Shown: piece by piece, positions 48,860-57,280 of the stretch
Layout of the letters: each line of letters begins with the position of its first letter
Numbering within the stretch: position 1 is the stretch's first letter
From: Solirubrobacter deserti
GTDB lineage: Bacteria; Actinomycetota; Thermoleophilia; Solirubrobacterales; Solirubrobacteraceae
Direction of reading: 5' to 3'
Length of the DNA stretch: 57,985 bases
Assembly (NCBI RefSeq): GCF_027587175.1
Contig: NZ_JAPCID010000051.1
Location: forward strand, 1-57,985
Position numbers and translations under genes: made by a program
The notes under the pieces: model-generated
Database searches by the model: none
What the model was told of the DNA's origin: nothing
The model's input: only the letters and a program-made list of their open reading frames with translations

Positions 48860-48863
48860 GGCG

Positions 48864-50858
48864 TCACCCTAGCTTCGACGGCCACCAGACCTTCGCGCCG
48901 AGGTCGTGCACGAGGGCGGGCACGAGCACGCTGCGCACGAGCAGCGTGTCGAGCAGGACGCCGAACGCGACCACGGTGCCGAGCTGCGTGAGCACCACCA
49001 GCGGCAGGACGGCGAGCGCGCTGAACGTGCCCGCGAGCACGATGCCCGCCGACGTGATGACGCCGCCGGTGACCGCCAGCGCCGCGATCACCCCGCGGCG
49101 CGTGCCCTGCTGGAGCGCCTCCTCGCGGGCGCGCGCCATCAGGAAGATCGTGTAGTCGATCCCGAGCGCGACCAGGAACACGAACGCGAGCAGCGGAAGC
49201 GCGGGGTCGACCGCCGGCAGGCCGAGGATGACGTCGAAGATCACGACGCCCGCGCCGAGCGCGGCGGCCGCCGACAGCGCGGTCGCGAGCAGCAGCAGGA
49301 CCGGCGCGACGAGCGCGCGCAGCAGGCCGATCAGGACGATCAGGACGACGAGCAGCGTCAGCGGCGGGATCACGAGGTTGTCGCGCTCGGCGGCCTGCCG
49401 CAGGTCGTAGGACTGGGCGGTCTGCCCGCCGACCAGGGCGCGTGGCTCGGCCTGCTGGACGGCGTCCCGCAGGCGCGGGATGGACTGCACCGCCTCCTCG
49501 GAGAACGGGTCGTCGGCGAGCACGACGCTCAGCTGCGTGCCCGGTTCGCCCTCCTCCTCGCGCTGGACCTCGACCGCGTTCTTGACGGCGTCCACGTCGC
49601 CGCCGCGCGGCACGATGACCGTCGCAGGCGCGGAGGTGCCAGGCGGGAACTGCTCGCCCAGGAGCTCCTGGCCTTCAACCGCTTCCGGGTTCCCGCGCAG
49701 CTGCTGCTCCTGCGTGAGCGAGGTGTCCAGGCCCGTGAGGCCGAGCGCGAGGATGACCAGGACGATCATGCTGCCGACCCACAGCGGACGCGGGCGGGCG
49801 GCGATGCGCCGGCCGAGGGCGCGCCAGCTCCTGTAATCGTCGTCGAGGTCGTCGCCGTGGCGCGGGATGAACGGCCAGAACGCGCGCCGGCCGGCGATCG
49901 TGAGCGTGGCGGGGAGGAGCGTGAGGCTCATCAGCAGCGCGACGGCGACGCCCGCCGCGCCGAGCGGGCCGATCGATGCGGACGAGTCCACCGCGGCGAA
50001 GACGAGCGTGAACAGGCCGACGATGACCGTCGCGCCGGAGGCGAGGATCGCGGGCGCGGCGCCCTTGAGCGCGGTGGCCATCGCGTCGGTCGCGCGCTCG
50101 TGGCGGGTCAGCTCCTCCCGGTAGCGGGCGACCAGCAGCAGCGCGTAGTCCGTCGCCGCGCCGAACACGAGCACGGACAGGATGCCCGCGTTCTGGCCGT
50201 TGATGACCAGGCCCGCCTCACCGAGCAGGGCGGCCAGGCCGCGCGTGGCGCCCTCGGTGAGGATGACGGTGAAGAACGGCACCAGCCAGAAGACCGGCGA
50301 GCGGTAGATGAGGATCAGCAGCAGTAGGACGAGCCCGCCGGTCACCGCCAGCAGGCGCGTGTCCGCGCCGGCGAAGACGTTCTTGAGGTCGGTCGAGAAG
50401 CCCGCCGGGCCGGTCACGGCGTGCTCGAGGCCGTCCGGGAAGGACTGCTCGCGCAACGTGTCCACCGCCTCGGCGACGAGGTCGGAGTTCTGGCCCTTGA
50501 GCGGGATCGCGAGCAGGCCGGCGTCGTCGGTGAACGTGGGCTCGGGGACCTGCGGCGTCGCGAGCGGGAGGCCGTCAAGGTCGCGCAGGCCGTTCAGCGC
50601 GTCCTTGTCCTGCTGGGTCAGCCCGCCCTCGCGCGCGATCACGACCACCGCGGGGCTGACGTCGCCGGACGGGAAGGCGCGCGCCGCCTGCAGCGCCTGC
50701 ACCGACTCGGCGTCGCCGGGCAGGAACTCCGCGAGGTCGCTCTTCTGGACCTCCTCGAGCTTGCCCGCCTGGGACGACAGCCCGCCGGCGATCAGCACGG
50801 CCAGCACCGCGACGACGAAGCGCGACCGGCGGCCCGCTGAGATCAAGAGAAGACGCAC
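48864..50858 (-). CDS. MmpL-type RND transporter
   Basis: 664 aa, about 12 membrane helices in two similar halves, each with an N-terminal helix and an external domain. Proton-relay Asp/Tyr motifs appear as GAATDYALLLVARYREEL in the first half and ALGIDYTIFLMARAREE in the second. MmpL proteins export lipids or drugs; smaller ones like this often confer resistance. GTG start with GGAG upstream. Divergent from a TetR gene that probably represses it. Confidence 0.92.
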   Translation of the reverse strand: MRLLLISAGRRSRFVVAVLAVLIAGGLSSQAGKLEEVQKSDLAEFLPGDAESVQALQAARAFPSGDVSPAVVVIAREGGLTQQDKDALNGLRDLDGLPLATPQVPEPTFTDDAGLLAIPLKGQNSDLVAEAVDTLREQSFPDGLEHAVTGPAGFSTDLKNVFAGADTRLLAVTGGLVLLLLILIYRSPVFWLVPFFTVILTEGATRGLAALLGEAGLVINGQNAGILSVLVFGAATDYALLLVARYREELTRHERATDAMATALKGAAPAILASGATVIVGLFTLVFAAVDSSASIGPLGAAGVAVALLMSLTLLPATLTIAGRRAFWPFIPRHGDDLDDDYRSWRALGRRIAARPRPLWVGSMIVLVILALGLTGLDTSLTQEQQLRGNPEAVEGQELLGEQFPPGTSAPATVIVPRGGDVDAVKNAVEVQREEEGEPGTQLSVVLADDPFSEEAVQSIPRLRDAVQQAEPRALVGGQTAQSYDLRQAAERDNLVIPPLTLLVVLIVLIGLLRALVAPVLLLLATALSAAAALGAGVVIFDVILGLPAVDPALPLLAFVFLVALGIDYTIFLMARAREEALQQGTRRGVIAALAVTGGVITSAGIVLAGTFSALAVLPLVVLTQLGTVVAFGVLLDTLLVRSVLVPALVHDLGAKVWWPSKLG

Positions 50859-50860
50859 AG

Positions 50861-50907
50861 AGTTGACTCCAACTGTCTAAATGGCAGTGACTGTCAGCGT
50901 ATACGCT
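50861..50907. promoter_or_regulatory. operator cluster between mmpL and tetR
   Basis: Three dyads in under 50 bp: AGTTG-N4-CAACT (50861-50874), TGAC-T-GTCA (50888-50896), and a perfect 12-bp palindrome AGCGTATACGCT (50896-50907). The last one holds a -10-like TATACG that would place the tetR transcript start next to its GTG. Typical of a TetR-controlled divergent promoter. Confidence 0.5.
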
Positions 50908-50913
50908 TCTCGT

Positions 50914-51504
50914 GTGCCGGAGGATCGCCCGACGCTGCGTGACCGCAACCGCGCCCGTGCGCGGGCCGAGATCGTCGCCGCCGCGCAGACGCTGTTCGTC
51001 GAGCAGGGCTACGCCGAGACGTCGGTCGAGCAGATCGCCGAGGCGGCCGGCGTCGCGCCCCGGACGGTGTTCCGCCACTTCCCGCGCAAGGACGACATCG
51101 TCTTCCACCGGCACGCCGAGCAGGTCGGCCGCTTCGCCGAGCTGCTGAACGAGGCCCCGGCGGCGACGCCCACGCTCGACGCCATGGTCGACGCGCTGCT
51201 CGCGCTCCTGCGCCTGGACGACCCGACCTCCGACGGCACCATGCTCCGTGTCCTGGACCGCGAGCCCGAGCTCCAGCGCCGCGACGCGGCCCTGGTCGCC
51301 GACCACCACGCCGCGGTCGTCACCTTCCTGCGTGGACGCGGTGCCGACGCCCAGCGCGCCGAGCTGCTGGCGGGCGCGTTCATGGGCGCGATGAGCGCCG
51401 CACGCCGGCTCGTGCTCCTGCAGCCGGACGTTCCGCCGCGAGAACACCTGGCCGCGGCCGTCTCACTGCTGCGCGGACTGGATTGGCCGGCCCCGAGCCT
51501 CTAG
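50914..51504 (+). CDS. TetR-family transcriptional regulator
   Basis: 196 aa from GTG 50914 (an ATG at 50881 would add 11 residues reading through the operator). HTH: RAEIVAAAQTLFVEQGYAETSVEQIAEAAGVAPRTVFRHFPRKDDIVF. The C-terminal ligand domain is less conserved. It probably represses mmpL and itself. The stop is 19 bp before mature tmRNA; the ssrA promoter (-10 TAGAAT, 51502-51507) overlaps its end. Confidence 0.9.
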   Translation: MPEDRPTLRDRNRARARAEIVAAAQTLFVEQGYAETSVEQIAEAAGVAPRTVFRHFPRKDDIVFHRHAEQVGRFAELLNEAPAATPTLDAMVDALLALLRLDDPTSDGTMLRVLDREPELQRRDAALVADHHAAVVTFLRGRGADAQRAELLAGAFMGAMSAARRLVLLQPDVPPREHLAAAVSLLRGLDWPAPSL

Positions 51505-51523
51505 AATGTCGTGCTCGACACCA

Positions 51524-51909
51524 GGGGACGACAGGCTTCGACGTGGTCGGTTCGTGGGGTCGGTTGCGAGTCGGGGTACCGGAGGCCCCGTAAAAAACCG
51601 GTACAACACAAATGCGGACAAGAATCCCGCTCTCGTGGCCGATGAGGCTCACGAGTACGCTCTCGCCGTCTAGCCGAAACTAGAAGGTGAGCCTCAGCTC
51701 CCGGAGCCTACGACGGGGATCAGCTGAGTCATAAGTAGGCTCGCCCTCCAGACGCCTGCCTGAGCCGACGGAGGGGACTTCCGATCGGGCTGGCCCCTCT
51801 CAACCTTTGTCGGTGGAGCAAGCGAGGGGCGAGATCCAGACCACCGAATACGCTCGTAGACGCCGGCTTGGCGCGACTGCGGACGCGGGTTCAATTCCCG
51901 CCGTCTCCA
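51524..51909 (+). ncRNA. ssrA: transfer-messenger RNA (tmRNA)
   Basis: About 386 nt. The 5' end GGGGACGACAGGCTTCGAC and the 3' end with T-arm GCGGGTTCAATTCCCGC and acceptor CGTCTCC-A form the tRNA-like domain; the terminal CCA is not encoded (ACT follows). The tag reading frame runs from the resume codon GCG (51614) to TAG (51671-51673) and encodes ADKNPALVADEAHEYALAV, 19 residues. It is longer than most tags and ends ALAV in place of ALAA. It rescues stalled ribosomes together with SmpB (45.9 kb). Confidence 0.95.
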
Positions 51910-51914
51910 CTCGT

Positions 51915-51968
51915 ACAACCCGTCGCGCAGGACCTCGAATTGGGGGCCTGTGCGGCGGGTTGTTCTTT
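51915..51968 (+). terminator. Rho-independent terminator of ssrA
   Basis: 17-bp stem ACAACCCGTCGCGCAGG / CCTGTGCGGCGGGTTGT (two G-U pairs), 15-nt loop, followed by TCTTT. It begins 5 nt after the tmRNA 3' end. Bases 51969-52113 beyond it hold nothing I can identify. Confidence 0.8.
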
Positions 51969-52113
51969 GCGCGGGTCCGAACGGCCGCGCAGCGGAAAAC
52001 CGCTCCTTGCGAGCGCGATCGGGTGCGTAGGGAGCAAGTGGGGAGCACGCTGCTCCCTATCGCGTGGGTCGTGCTCCTCACGTTGTCGCGGTCCGCCTGA
52101 GCGTTCGGCCCAG

Positions 52114-52149
52114 GAACGAAAAAGACCGGGTGCCCGCCCGGTCTCGTTC
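52114..52149. terminator. bidirectional-looking hairpin terminator
   Basis: Stem GACCGGG / CCCGGTC (52124-52130, 52137-52143) extended by GAACGA / TCGTTC across an A-rich bulge. An A-run before and TCTCGTTC after suit termination in either direction. It separates ssrA from the accessory region. Bases 52150-52337 show no gene. Confidence 0.55.
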
Positions 52150-52337
52150 TGCGGCCGTCGCCGGCCACTCCGGCTCTGACGCGGTTCGCGTCGGAGCCCA
52201 CATATGAACTGTTCTTGAATCGTACCCGTCCGCCGGATGGATCGCGTGCGGCCTGATTCGGGACCCTCCCAGCTGCGCCGCGAGCGTCCGTTCGCGAGCG
52301 AGCTGCTTCGTGCTGCCCTGCGCCGCTGGCGCTGGCG

Positions 52338-53933
52338 GTGCCGCTGGACACTGCTTCTTCTCGCCGCCGCTGGTACCGGCCGGCGATCGAGCCGCTGCCG
52401 CCCGAACCGGGCCGCCTCATCGTGTGCGCGCTGCTCAGCCGAGCGCGCGCCGCGCGCGGCTGCAGCACGCCCGGCGACGATCGGCTGGAGACGCGGGTTC
52501 ACGCCGTGAAGCGCTACCTGTTCCGGCTCGGGCACGCGAGCCGCTCGGCGCGCTACGCGACGTCGATCGCGCAGCTTGTCGTCGGGCTCGCGCCGGTCAT
52601 GGGCTGGGGGCCGGTCCCGCGAGGCGGTGCCGCGCGGGAGCGCTTCGTCCGTGCGCATCGGCGGAGCGTGCAGCGCTGGCTCGACGACCTCGAGGCCGCC
52701 GGCGTGGTCGTGCACGAGCCCGAGCGCGACGACGGTGGCCGCCGGTGGCGCACGCAAATCGTCCTGCAGCGGGCACCCGGGCCGGCCGTCCACGAGCTCG
52801 CTGCAGCTCGTCGGCGCGCGTGCCGCTGGCGAGCACGCGAACGAGCTCGGCGGCAAACGGCGCGACGCGCGCCGGCGCTCGGTGCGATCCGTGACCGCAG
52901 CGCCGTCCCGGCCGCTCGGACCCGAGCGCGCCTGGCGGTCGCGCGGCGGGTCGAGGAACACGAGCGTCGACGCCGCGCGGCAGTCGAGGCAGCGATAGCT
53001 CATAGAGAACTGACGCATCCCTTCGGAGCGCCTCCTCCGTCGGCGCCCTCGCCGGTCTCCGCGAAACGCTGTCGGAGACCTGAGACGTCGCAGATCGGGG
53101 TTCCGGCCGTTCGGTTGGCAGCCCGAGCCGCTTGGGAGGTCGAAACCGTTGTCGCTGAGACGGGCGCGCACGAGCGCGAGAACGAGTTCGCCGAGCGCCT
53201 GGCGGCGCTCCGGCGCGCCGCCGCGGAGCGCGCGGCGCTGCTCGCGCCGCAGGTCGAGGCACGAGCCTATGAGGCTCGCCATTGGCCAGCCGGTCAGCGC
53301 TGTCCGCTCGGCCGTCTCCGAGAAGCCTGGGTGGTGTACCGCTACGGGCTGGCCAGGGCGATCGACACGGGCGGCGCCTCCGCCGGTCGCGTCTCCGTCG
53401 AACGCGTCGCTCGCGCCGTCGGACTCTACGAGGCGTTCGCGGCACACCGGCCACCTGGCTGGCCGACCAGCGGAGCGGCAGCGTTGTGCGTGCTGGCCGC
53501 GATCGGACGCGCCGATCGGCTGGCCGGTGATGTCGCGAACCTGCAGCGGCTCGCGTTGGGCATGCGCGCGGTCGCCGGCGAGCGAGACCCCGTTCGGCTC
53601 GCCCGAGCCTGCGGCCGCGCGGAACGGCGCCGCGACGGGCGAAGGGCGCAGCAGCGGTCGATCGCCTTCCGAATGGCGGTGGCCCGGGCGGAGACCGCCG
53701 AGCGCCGGCGCCGGCGTGTGCGCGACCTCGTGCTGCTCGCGGGCGGCAACCCGGCGAGCTGGCCGAACGCCGAGCTCGCCCTTGGGCACCTGCGCGCACT
53801 GGCCGACCGGCAGCCACGGCTGATGGAGCCGGATCGCTTCGAGGAGCTCGACGGGATCGGCGCACGCGTCACCCGCTACCGCGACGAGCTCGCGCAGGGC
53901 CGCTGGCGACTTCAGGAGGACCTCCAGCTATGA
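52338..53933 (+). CDS. Arg-rich protein with N-terminal winged helix, possibly replication/partition-related
   Basis: 531 aa, GTG start (uncertain). Residues ~50-150 look like a winged-helix DNA-binding domain: TRVHAVKRYLFRLGHA, then ARERFVRAHRRSVQRWLDDLEAAGVVVHEPERD with a basic wing (GGRRWRTQIVLQ). The remaining ~380 residues are extremely Arg- and Ala-rich, largely helical, with possible coiled coils (AAERAALLAPQVEARAYEAR). I do not recognise the family. Position between ssrA and a large inverted repeat plus a Replic_Relax-like gene suggests an initiator or regulator of an integrated element; this is inference. Confidence 0.55.
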   Translation: MPLDTASSRRRWYRPAIEPLPPEPGRLIVCALLSRARAARGCSTPGDDRLETRVHAVKRYLFRLGHASRSARYATSIAQLVVGLAPVMGWGPVPRGGAARERFVRAHRRSVQRWLDDLEAAGVVVHEPERDDGGRRWRTQIVLQRAPGPAVHELAAARRRACRWRARERARRQTARRAPALGAIRDRSAVPAARTRARLAVARRVEEHERRRRAAVEAAIAHRELTHPFGAPPPSAPSPVSAKRCRRPETSQIGVPAVRLAARAAWEVETVVAETGAHERENEFAERLAALRRAAAERAALLAPQVEARAYEARHWPAGQRCPLGRLREAWVVYRYGLARAIDTGGASAGRVSVERVARAVGLYEAFAAHRPPGWPTSGAAALCVLAAIGRADRLAGDVANLQRLALGMRAVAGERDPVRLARACGRAERRRDGRRAQQRSIAFRMAVARAETAERRRRRVRDLVLLAGGNPASWPNAELALGHLRALADRQPRLMEPDRFEELDGIGARVTRYRDELAQGRWRLQEDLQL

Positions 53934-53975
53934 CCACGTTCACGACGCTCCGGGCGGATCAGGGGCTACGCAATT

Positions 53976-54146
53976 CGCTACACAACGGATTCTGTAGCGC
54001 CCGTCCGCTGATCCCTGGTGTGGGGCGGTGGTGGTGGGGGGCTTGGATCCGACCCCGCCCGCCCTACGTGACATTTGAGGGTGGTGGCGAGCGGGGTCGG
54101 ATCCAATCCCCCCAAGAGGTGGTGGTGAGGGATCAGCGGACGGGCG
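53976..54146. repeat. large composite inverted repeat (candidate origin or transfer site)
   Basis: Nested dyads. Outer arms 19 bp perfect (CGCCCGTCCGCTGATCCCT 53998-54016; complement 54128-54146). Inner arms 23 bp with one mismatch (54036-54058 and 54091-54113), including 16 perfect bp TTGGATCCGACCCCGC. A 32-nt centre can pair further (CCCT/AGGG). A separate dyad CGCTACA-N10-TGTAGCG (53976-53999) abuts the left arm. No gene occupies 53934-54380; after the repeat, the stretch to 54380 is purine-rich. Such structures are typical of replication origins, transfer origins or strong transcript ends. Confidence 0.7.
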
Positions 54147-54380
54147 AGGTGGTGCAGGGACAGGGGGAAACAGCAGAGAACTGGAAGCGAGGGCAGGGAC
54201 AAGAACGGCAACGGCAGCACGGCCACAGGAGAGAAGAAGGGGAGAGGGCCGTATATCGGCGCGAAAGCCGACGAGCGGCGGGAGTCGCGGGAGACAGCAG
54301 GCGTGCGGCCAGTGGGCAGGAGGCGCGCGGTGAGTGTCCGGGGTGGTCGAGGGCGTGCGCGCGGGCCAGGGCCGCGAAGC

Positions 54381-55097
54381 ATGGAGGCGTTGCGGTGGCT
54401 GGCGCGGGTGGAGGTGGCCGGGATCGAGCCGTTGTGGTGTGCGATCGGCGTCGGCTGGCGCACCGGCTACTCGCACGTCGAGCGGCTCGAGAAGGCTGGC
54501 CTGGTCGAGCGCACCTTCGACCCGGGCGGCTCGGTCGTGTCGATTATCGCCGCGGGCCGGCGGGCGGTGGCCGCCGACCATCGCACCATCCGCGCCCGCA
54601 CGCACGGCTCCGGGCTTCGGCACGCGCGAGCCGTCTCATGGGTCGCCGCGCTCGTCACGGTGCGCGAGCGCATTTGGGTCAGCGACCTCGAGGCGCGATC
54701 GCGCGAGGCGTGGCTGGTCCCGGTGGTGTGGGCCGATCGCCGCGCTCGACATCGTCCCGGCCTCGGGATCGAACTGCGTGGCGCTCGCATCGCGGTCGAG
54801 GTGGAGCTGTCGGCCAAGGCGCCCCGACGCCTTGACGCGATCCTCGGCGGCTACGAGCACGCACTGGCTTCTGGGGCCCTCGCTGGGTTGATCTACGTCA
54901 GCGATCGTCCCGACGTGCTGGAGGCCGTGAATCGGTCCGCCGCTCGGGTCGGACTTCCGCGATCGAAGCTCCGAACGAGAACGCTGGAGAGCGTCAAGGA
55001 CGACGTCCGCCAACGGACGGGGACTCGGTCGGTTATCCCGAGCTCGTCAATCGAGACCGCTGGTCAGCAACGTGATCGGAGTCAGTTACAGCCCTAG
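54381..55097 (+). CDS. Replic_Relax-like (replication-relaxation family) protein
   Basis: 238 aa from ATG 54381; GTG starts at 54303 or 54333 would add a low-complexity Arg/Gly segment. N-terminal winged helix (LRWLARVEVAGIEPLWCAIG...YSHVERLEKAGLVER), then a nuclease-like fold with RHARAVSWVAAL, ELRGARIAVEVELSAK and the Tyr in LDAILGGYEHAL. This matches the general pattern of actinobacterial replication-relaxation proteins found on plasmids and integrative elements, thought to act on element DNA. Directly downstream of the large inverted repeat and upstream of DnaA-box-like sites. Confidence 0.65.
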   Translation: MEALRWLARVEVAGIEPLWCAIGVGWRTGYSHVERLEKAGLVERTFDPGGSVVSIIAAGRRAVAADHRTIRARTHGSGLRHARAVSWVAALVTVRERIWVSDLEARSREAWLVPVVWADRRARHRPGLGIELRGARIAVEVELSAKAPRRLDAILGGYEHALASGALAGLIYVSDRPDVLEAVNRSAARVGLPRSKLRTRTLESVKDDVRQRTGTRSVIPSSSIETAGQQRDRSQLQP

Positions 55098-55173
55098 TTC
55101 GACGCTCGTCGAAAATAGCGTCTATCCACACAAGCGCTACTTTCGATCGCTGTCGAAACAGCGGTTGTCCACC
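55098..55173. other. cluster of TCGA dyads with two DnaA-box-like sites
   Basis: In 76 bp: TTCGACG-ct-CGTCGAA (55098-55113), CTATCCACA (55122-55130), TTTCGA-N6-TCGAAA (55141-55158) and TTGTCCACC (55165-55173). The two nonamers each differ by one base from the DnaA box TT(A/G)TCCACA. The stretch is less GC-rich than its surroundings. It fits a small replication origin of an integrated plasmid-like element; function unproven. Confidence 0.45.
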
Positions 55174-55481
55174 ACCTCCCAGCGCCGAGACACGCATGAA
55201 CACGAGCACTGTTCTCGGACCCGCGTCACGACGCGCCAGCGCGGTGAGTACGGCCAGCTGTCCATGCCTATCGCAGCTGCCGCCGACGCCCTCGCTGACG
55301 ACCAGCCCGACGCGATGCGCAAAGGCTGTTCGTGCAGCATGAGCGTTGACTTTCAGGCCGAGTTGGCCGTGCAACGCACGCTTCTCGATTGCGAACGAGA
55401 CGCCTTGATCGACAAGCGCGACGAGCTCACGGCGTTACCGGAGGTGGCTGAGCACCTCAGCGTCGGTCACGGATCGCTCGA
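55174..55481. other. stretch without a confident gene
   Basis: 308 bp. The best candidate is an ORF from ATG 55339 (80 aa, beginning MSVDFQAELAVQRTLLD, acidic), but it runs about 100 bp into the LysR gene on the other strand and has no clear ribosome site, so I do not call it. Nothing else is identified. Confidence 0.4.
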
Positions 55482-56342
55482 TCAGGTCGTCTGTTGCAGG
55501 TCATCATCTGCGTCGCGGGGTGCCAGTAGGGCCGCCTCGACGAACGCGAATAACGCCGTTGACCGGCGAGACCGTTCGTAAGCGAGCAGCACCTCGTCGG
55601 GCTCTGCGTCGGTGACCGGCACGTAGACGACGTCGGGGCGACGGAAATGCTCGGTCACCGAGCGCGGCAGCAAGATGATCCCGTGACCCGCGGCGACGTA
55701 CTCGAGCTTCTCCTCCACGCCCCGTAGACGCATCGTGCGCCCGTCGGCGCCCTGGACCGGCTGCAGGTACTTGAGGTAGCGCTCACCGGCGAGCTCGCCG
55801 GTCGTGAGCGTCGCGGATCGAGCGAGCGGATGGTCGGCGGGTAGCGCCACGAGCCGAGGCTCGGCGTACAGCGGGGTCAGCCGGATCGCCCGCTCGTCGA
55901 TCGGACGGCGCACGAAGGCGACGTCGACACGCCCCGTGCGGATCGCGTCCTCCTGCTCGTCCCACTCCAGGCGGATGACGTCGACCGTGAACTCCGGGTG
56001 CGCGGCCGTGAAGCGACGCACGGCCGCCGTCGGGAGCACCCCCGTGCGAAAGCCGACAATGAACCGGTCCGCGCCGCGCGCCGCCCGCTGCACGCGTCGG
56101 CGTGCGGCCTCGGCGGCCGCGAGCAGCGGCACCGCGTCCTCGAACAGCTGGCGCCCGGCGGCGGTGAGCGACACCGACCGCCGGTCCCGGTCGAGCAACG
56201 GCGTGCCGAGGTGGCGCTCGAGCGCCTGGATCTGACGGCTCAGCGCGGGTTGCGCAAGGTGCAGCTGCTCGGCGGCGCGACCGAAGTGCAACGTCTCCGC
56301 GACCGCCACAAAGCTGCGGAGCTTGACAAGGTCGAGATCCAC
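55482..56342 (-). CDS. LysR-family transcriptional regulator
   Basis: 286 aa. HTH: LRSFVAVAETLHFGRAAEQLHLAQPALSRQIQALERHLGTPL; effector domain with VGFRTGVLPTAAVRRF and AAGHGIILLPRSV. Classical divergent arrangement with the short-chain dehydrogenase 75 bp away, which it probably controls. Similar in type to BenM/CatR-like regulators of small aromatic or oxidative responses, but the ligand is unknown. Confidence 0.9.
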   Translation of the reverse strand: MDLDLVKLRSFVAVAETLHFGRAAEQLHLAQPALSRQIQALERHLGTPLLDRDRRSVSLTAAGRQLFEDAVPLLAAAEAARRRVQRAARGADRFIVGFRTGVLPTAAVRRFTAAHPEFTVDVIRLEWDEQEDAIRTGRVDVAFVRRPIDERAIRLTPLYAEPRLVALPADHPLARSATLTTGELAGERYLKYLQPVQGADGRTMRLRGVEEKLEYVAAGHGIILLPRSVTEHFRRPDVVYVPVTDAEPDEVLLAYERSRRSTALFAFVEAALLAPRDADDDLQQTT

Positions 56343-56417
56343 CGTGATGCCGCGACGCTATCACCGTGTCCCAGATCGGTCTTGGACGCCGGGCGGTGCG
56401 AGGACGACCCTGTGGAC

Positions 56418-57146
56418 ATGAACGCATTTGACGTGAACGGACAGCGCATCGCGCTCCTCGGGGGCACCTCAGGCCTCGGCCTTGCGACCGCGCAGCTGGC
56501 CGCGGCGCAAGGCGCGCGGGTAGTGATCGCCTCGCGCACCGAAGCTCGCCTCACTGCGGCGCTGGAGACCTTGCCCGCGACCGCCGAAGGCCACGTCGCC
56601 GACCTCGCATCGGAGCATGCGATCAAAGCGCTGATCGCCGGGCTCGGCTCGTTGGACCACCTCGTCTTCACGGCCGGCGAGAACCTCGTCCTGAACGAGC
56701 TCGCCGAGACCGACCTCACCGCCGCGCGGGGGTTCTTCGAGACCCGTCTGTGGGGCGCCCTCGCGGCCGCGAAGCACGCGGCGCCGCGGCTGCGACCCGG
56801 CGGCTCGATCGTCTTGATGTCTGGAAGCGCGGCGACGCGACCGCAAGCGGGGTGGACGGTGGCCGCGGCCATCTGCGGAGCGATCGAAGCGGTCACCCGC
56901 GCGCTCGCCGTCGAGCTCGCGCCGCTACGGGTTAACGCCGTCGCGCCGGGCGTCGTCCGTACACCGCTGTGGGGCGCCATGGGGGAAGCCGACCGCGACG
57001 CGATGTACACCGGACTCGCCGATCAGCTGCTCGTCGGTCGGGTCGGCGAAGCGGCCGACGTCGCGCTTGGCATCCTTCAGCTGATGGCTAACGGCTATAC
57101 GACAGGGATCACGCTGCCCATCGACGGCGGAGCGACGCTCGTGTGA
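56418..57146 (+). CDS. short-chain dehydrogenase-like protein lacking Tyr-x3-Lys
   Basis: 242 aa SDR fold: cofactor motif LLGGTSGLGLATA, basic residue in VVIASRTEARL (NADP preference), catalytic Ser in VLMSGSAA, and C-terminal RVNAVAPGVVRTPLW, ITLPIDGGATLV. Where SDRs have YxxxK before the ELAPLRVN block, this has AAAICG: Tyr becomes Ala and Lys becomes Cys. This matches an atypical SDR group; standard catalysis is doubtful. ATG 56418 chosen; GTG 56412 also possible. Divergent from the LysR gene. Confidence 0.85.
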   Translation: MNAFDVNGQRIALLGGTSGLGLATAQLAAAQGARVVIASRTEARLTAALETLPATAEGHVADLASEHAIKALIAGLGSLDHLVFTAGENLVLNELAETDLTAARGFFETRLWGALAAAKHAAPRLRPGGSIVLMSGSAATRPQAGWTVAAAICGAIEAVTRALAVELAPLRVNAVAPGVVRTPLWGAMGEADRDAMYTGLADQLLVGRVGEAADVALGILQLMANGYTTGITLPIDGGATLV

Positions 57147-57280
57147 CCCGTTCAGTTCCAGTGTTGCCTAACGCGATTGTGGCCCGTTTCGACGATCTCG
57201 CGCATCTGTACCGGTGTTTCCCCGTCTCGCCGCCGCGTCCAAGCTGGAACGGAAGTCCATGGACCTCACTTGAGCGCGGC

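Noticed and set aside
51694-51918. 74-codon ORF on the minus strand inside tmRNA (MYEWRRRELNPRPQ...)
   Set aside because: This is the well-known spurious ORF opposite a tRNA-like T-arm; the DNA is ssrA.
51891-53789. 632-codon open frame on the minus strand
   Set aside because: It is the antisense shadow of the winged-helix gene in very GC-rich DNA; it has no recognisable motif and runs through the tmRNA terminator.
55072-55581. 169-codon plus-strand ORF after the Replic_Relax-like gene
   Set aside because: Overlaps the LysR gene by 100 bp, crosses the origin-like dyads and has no ribosome site or recognisable motif.
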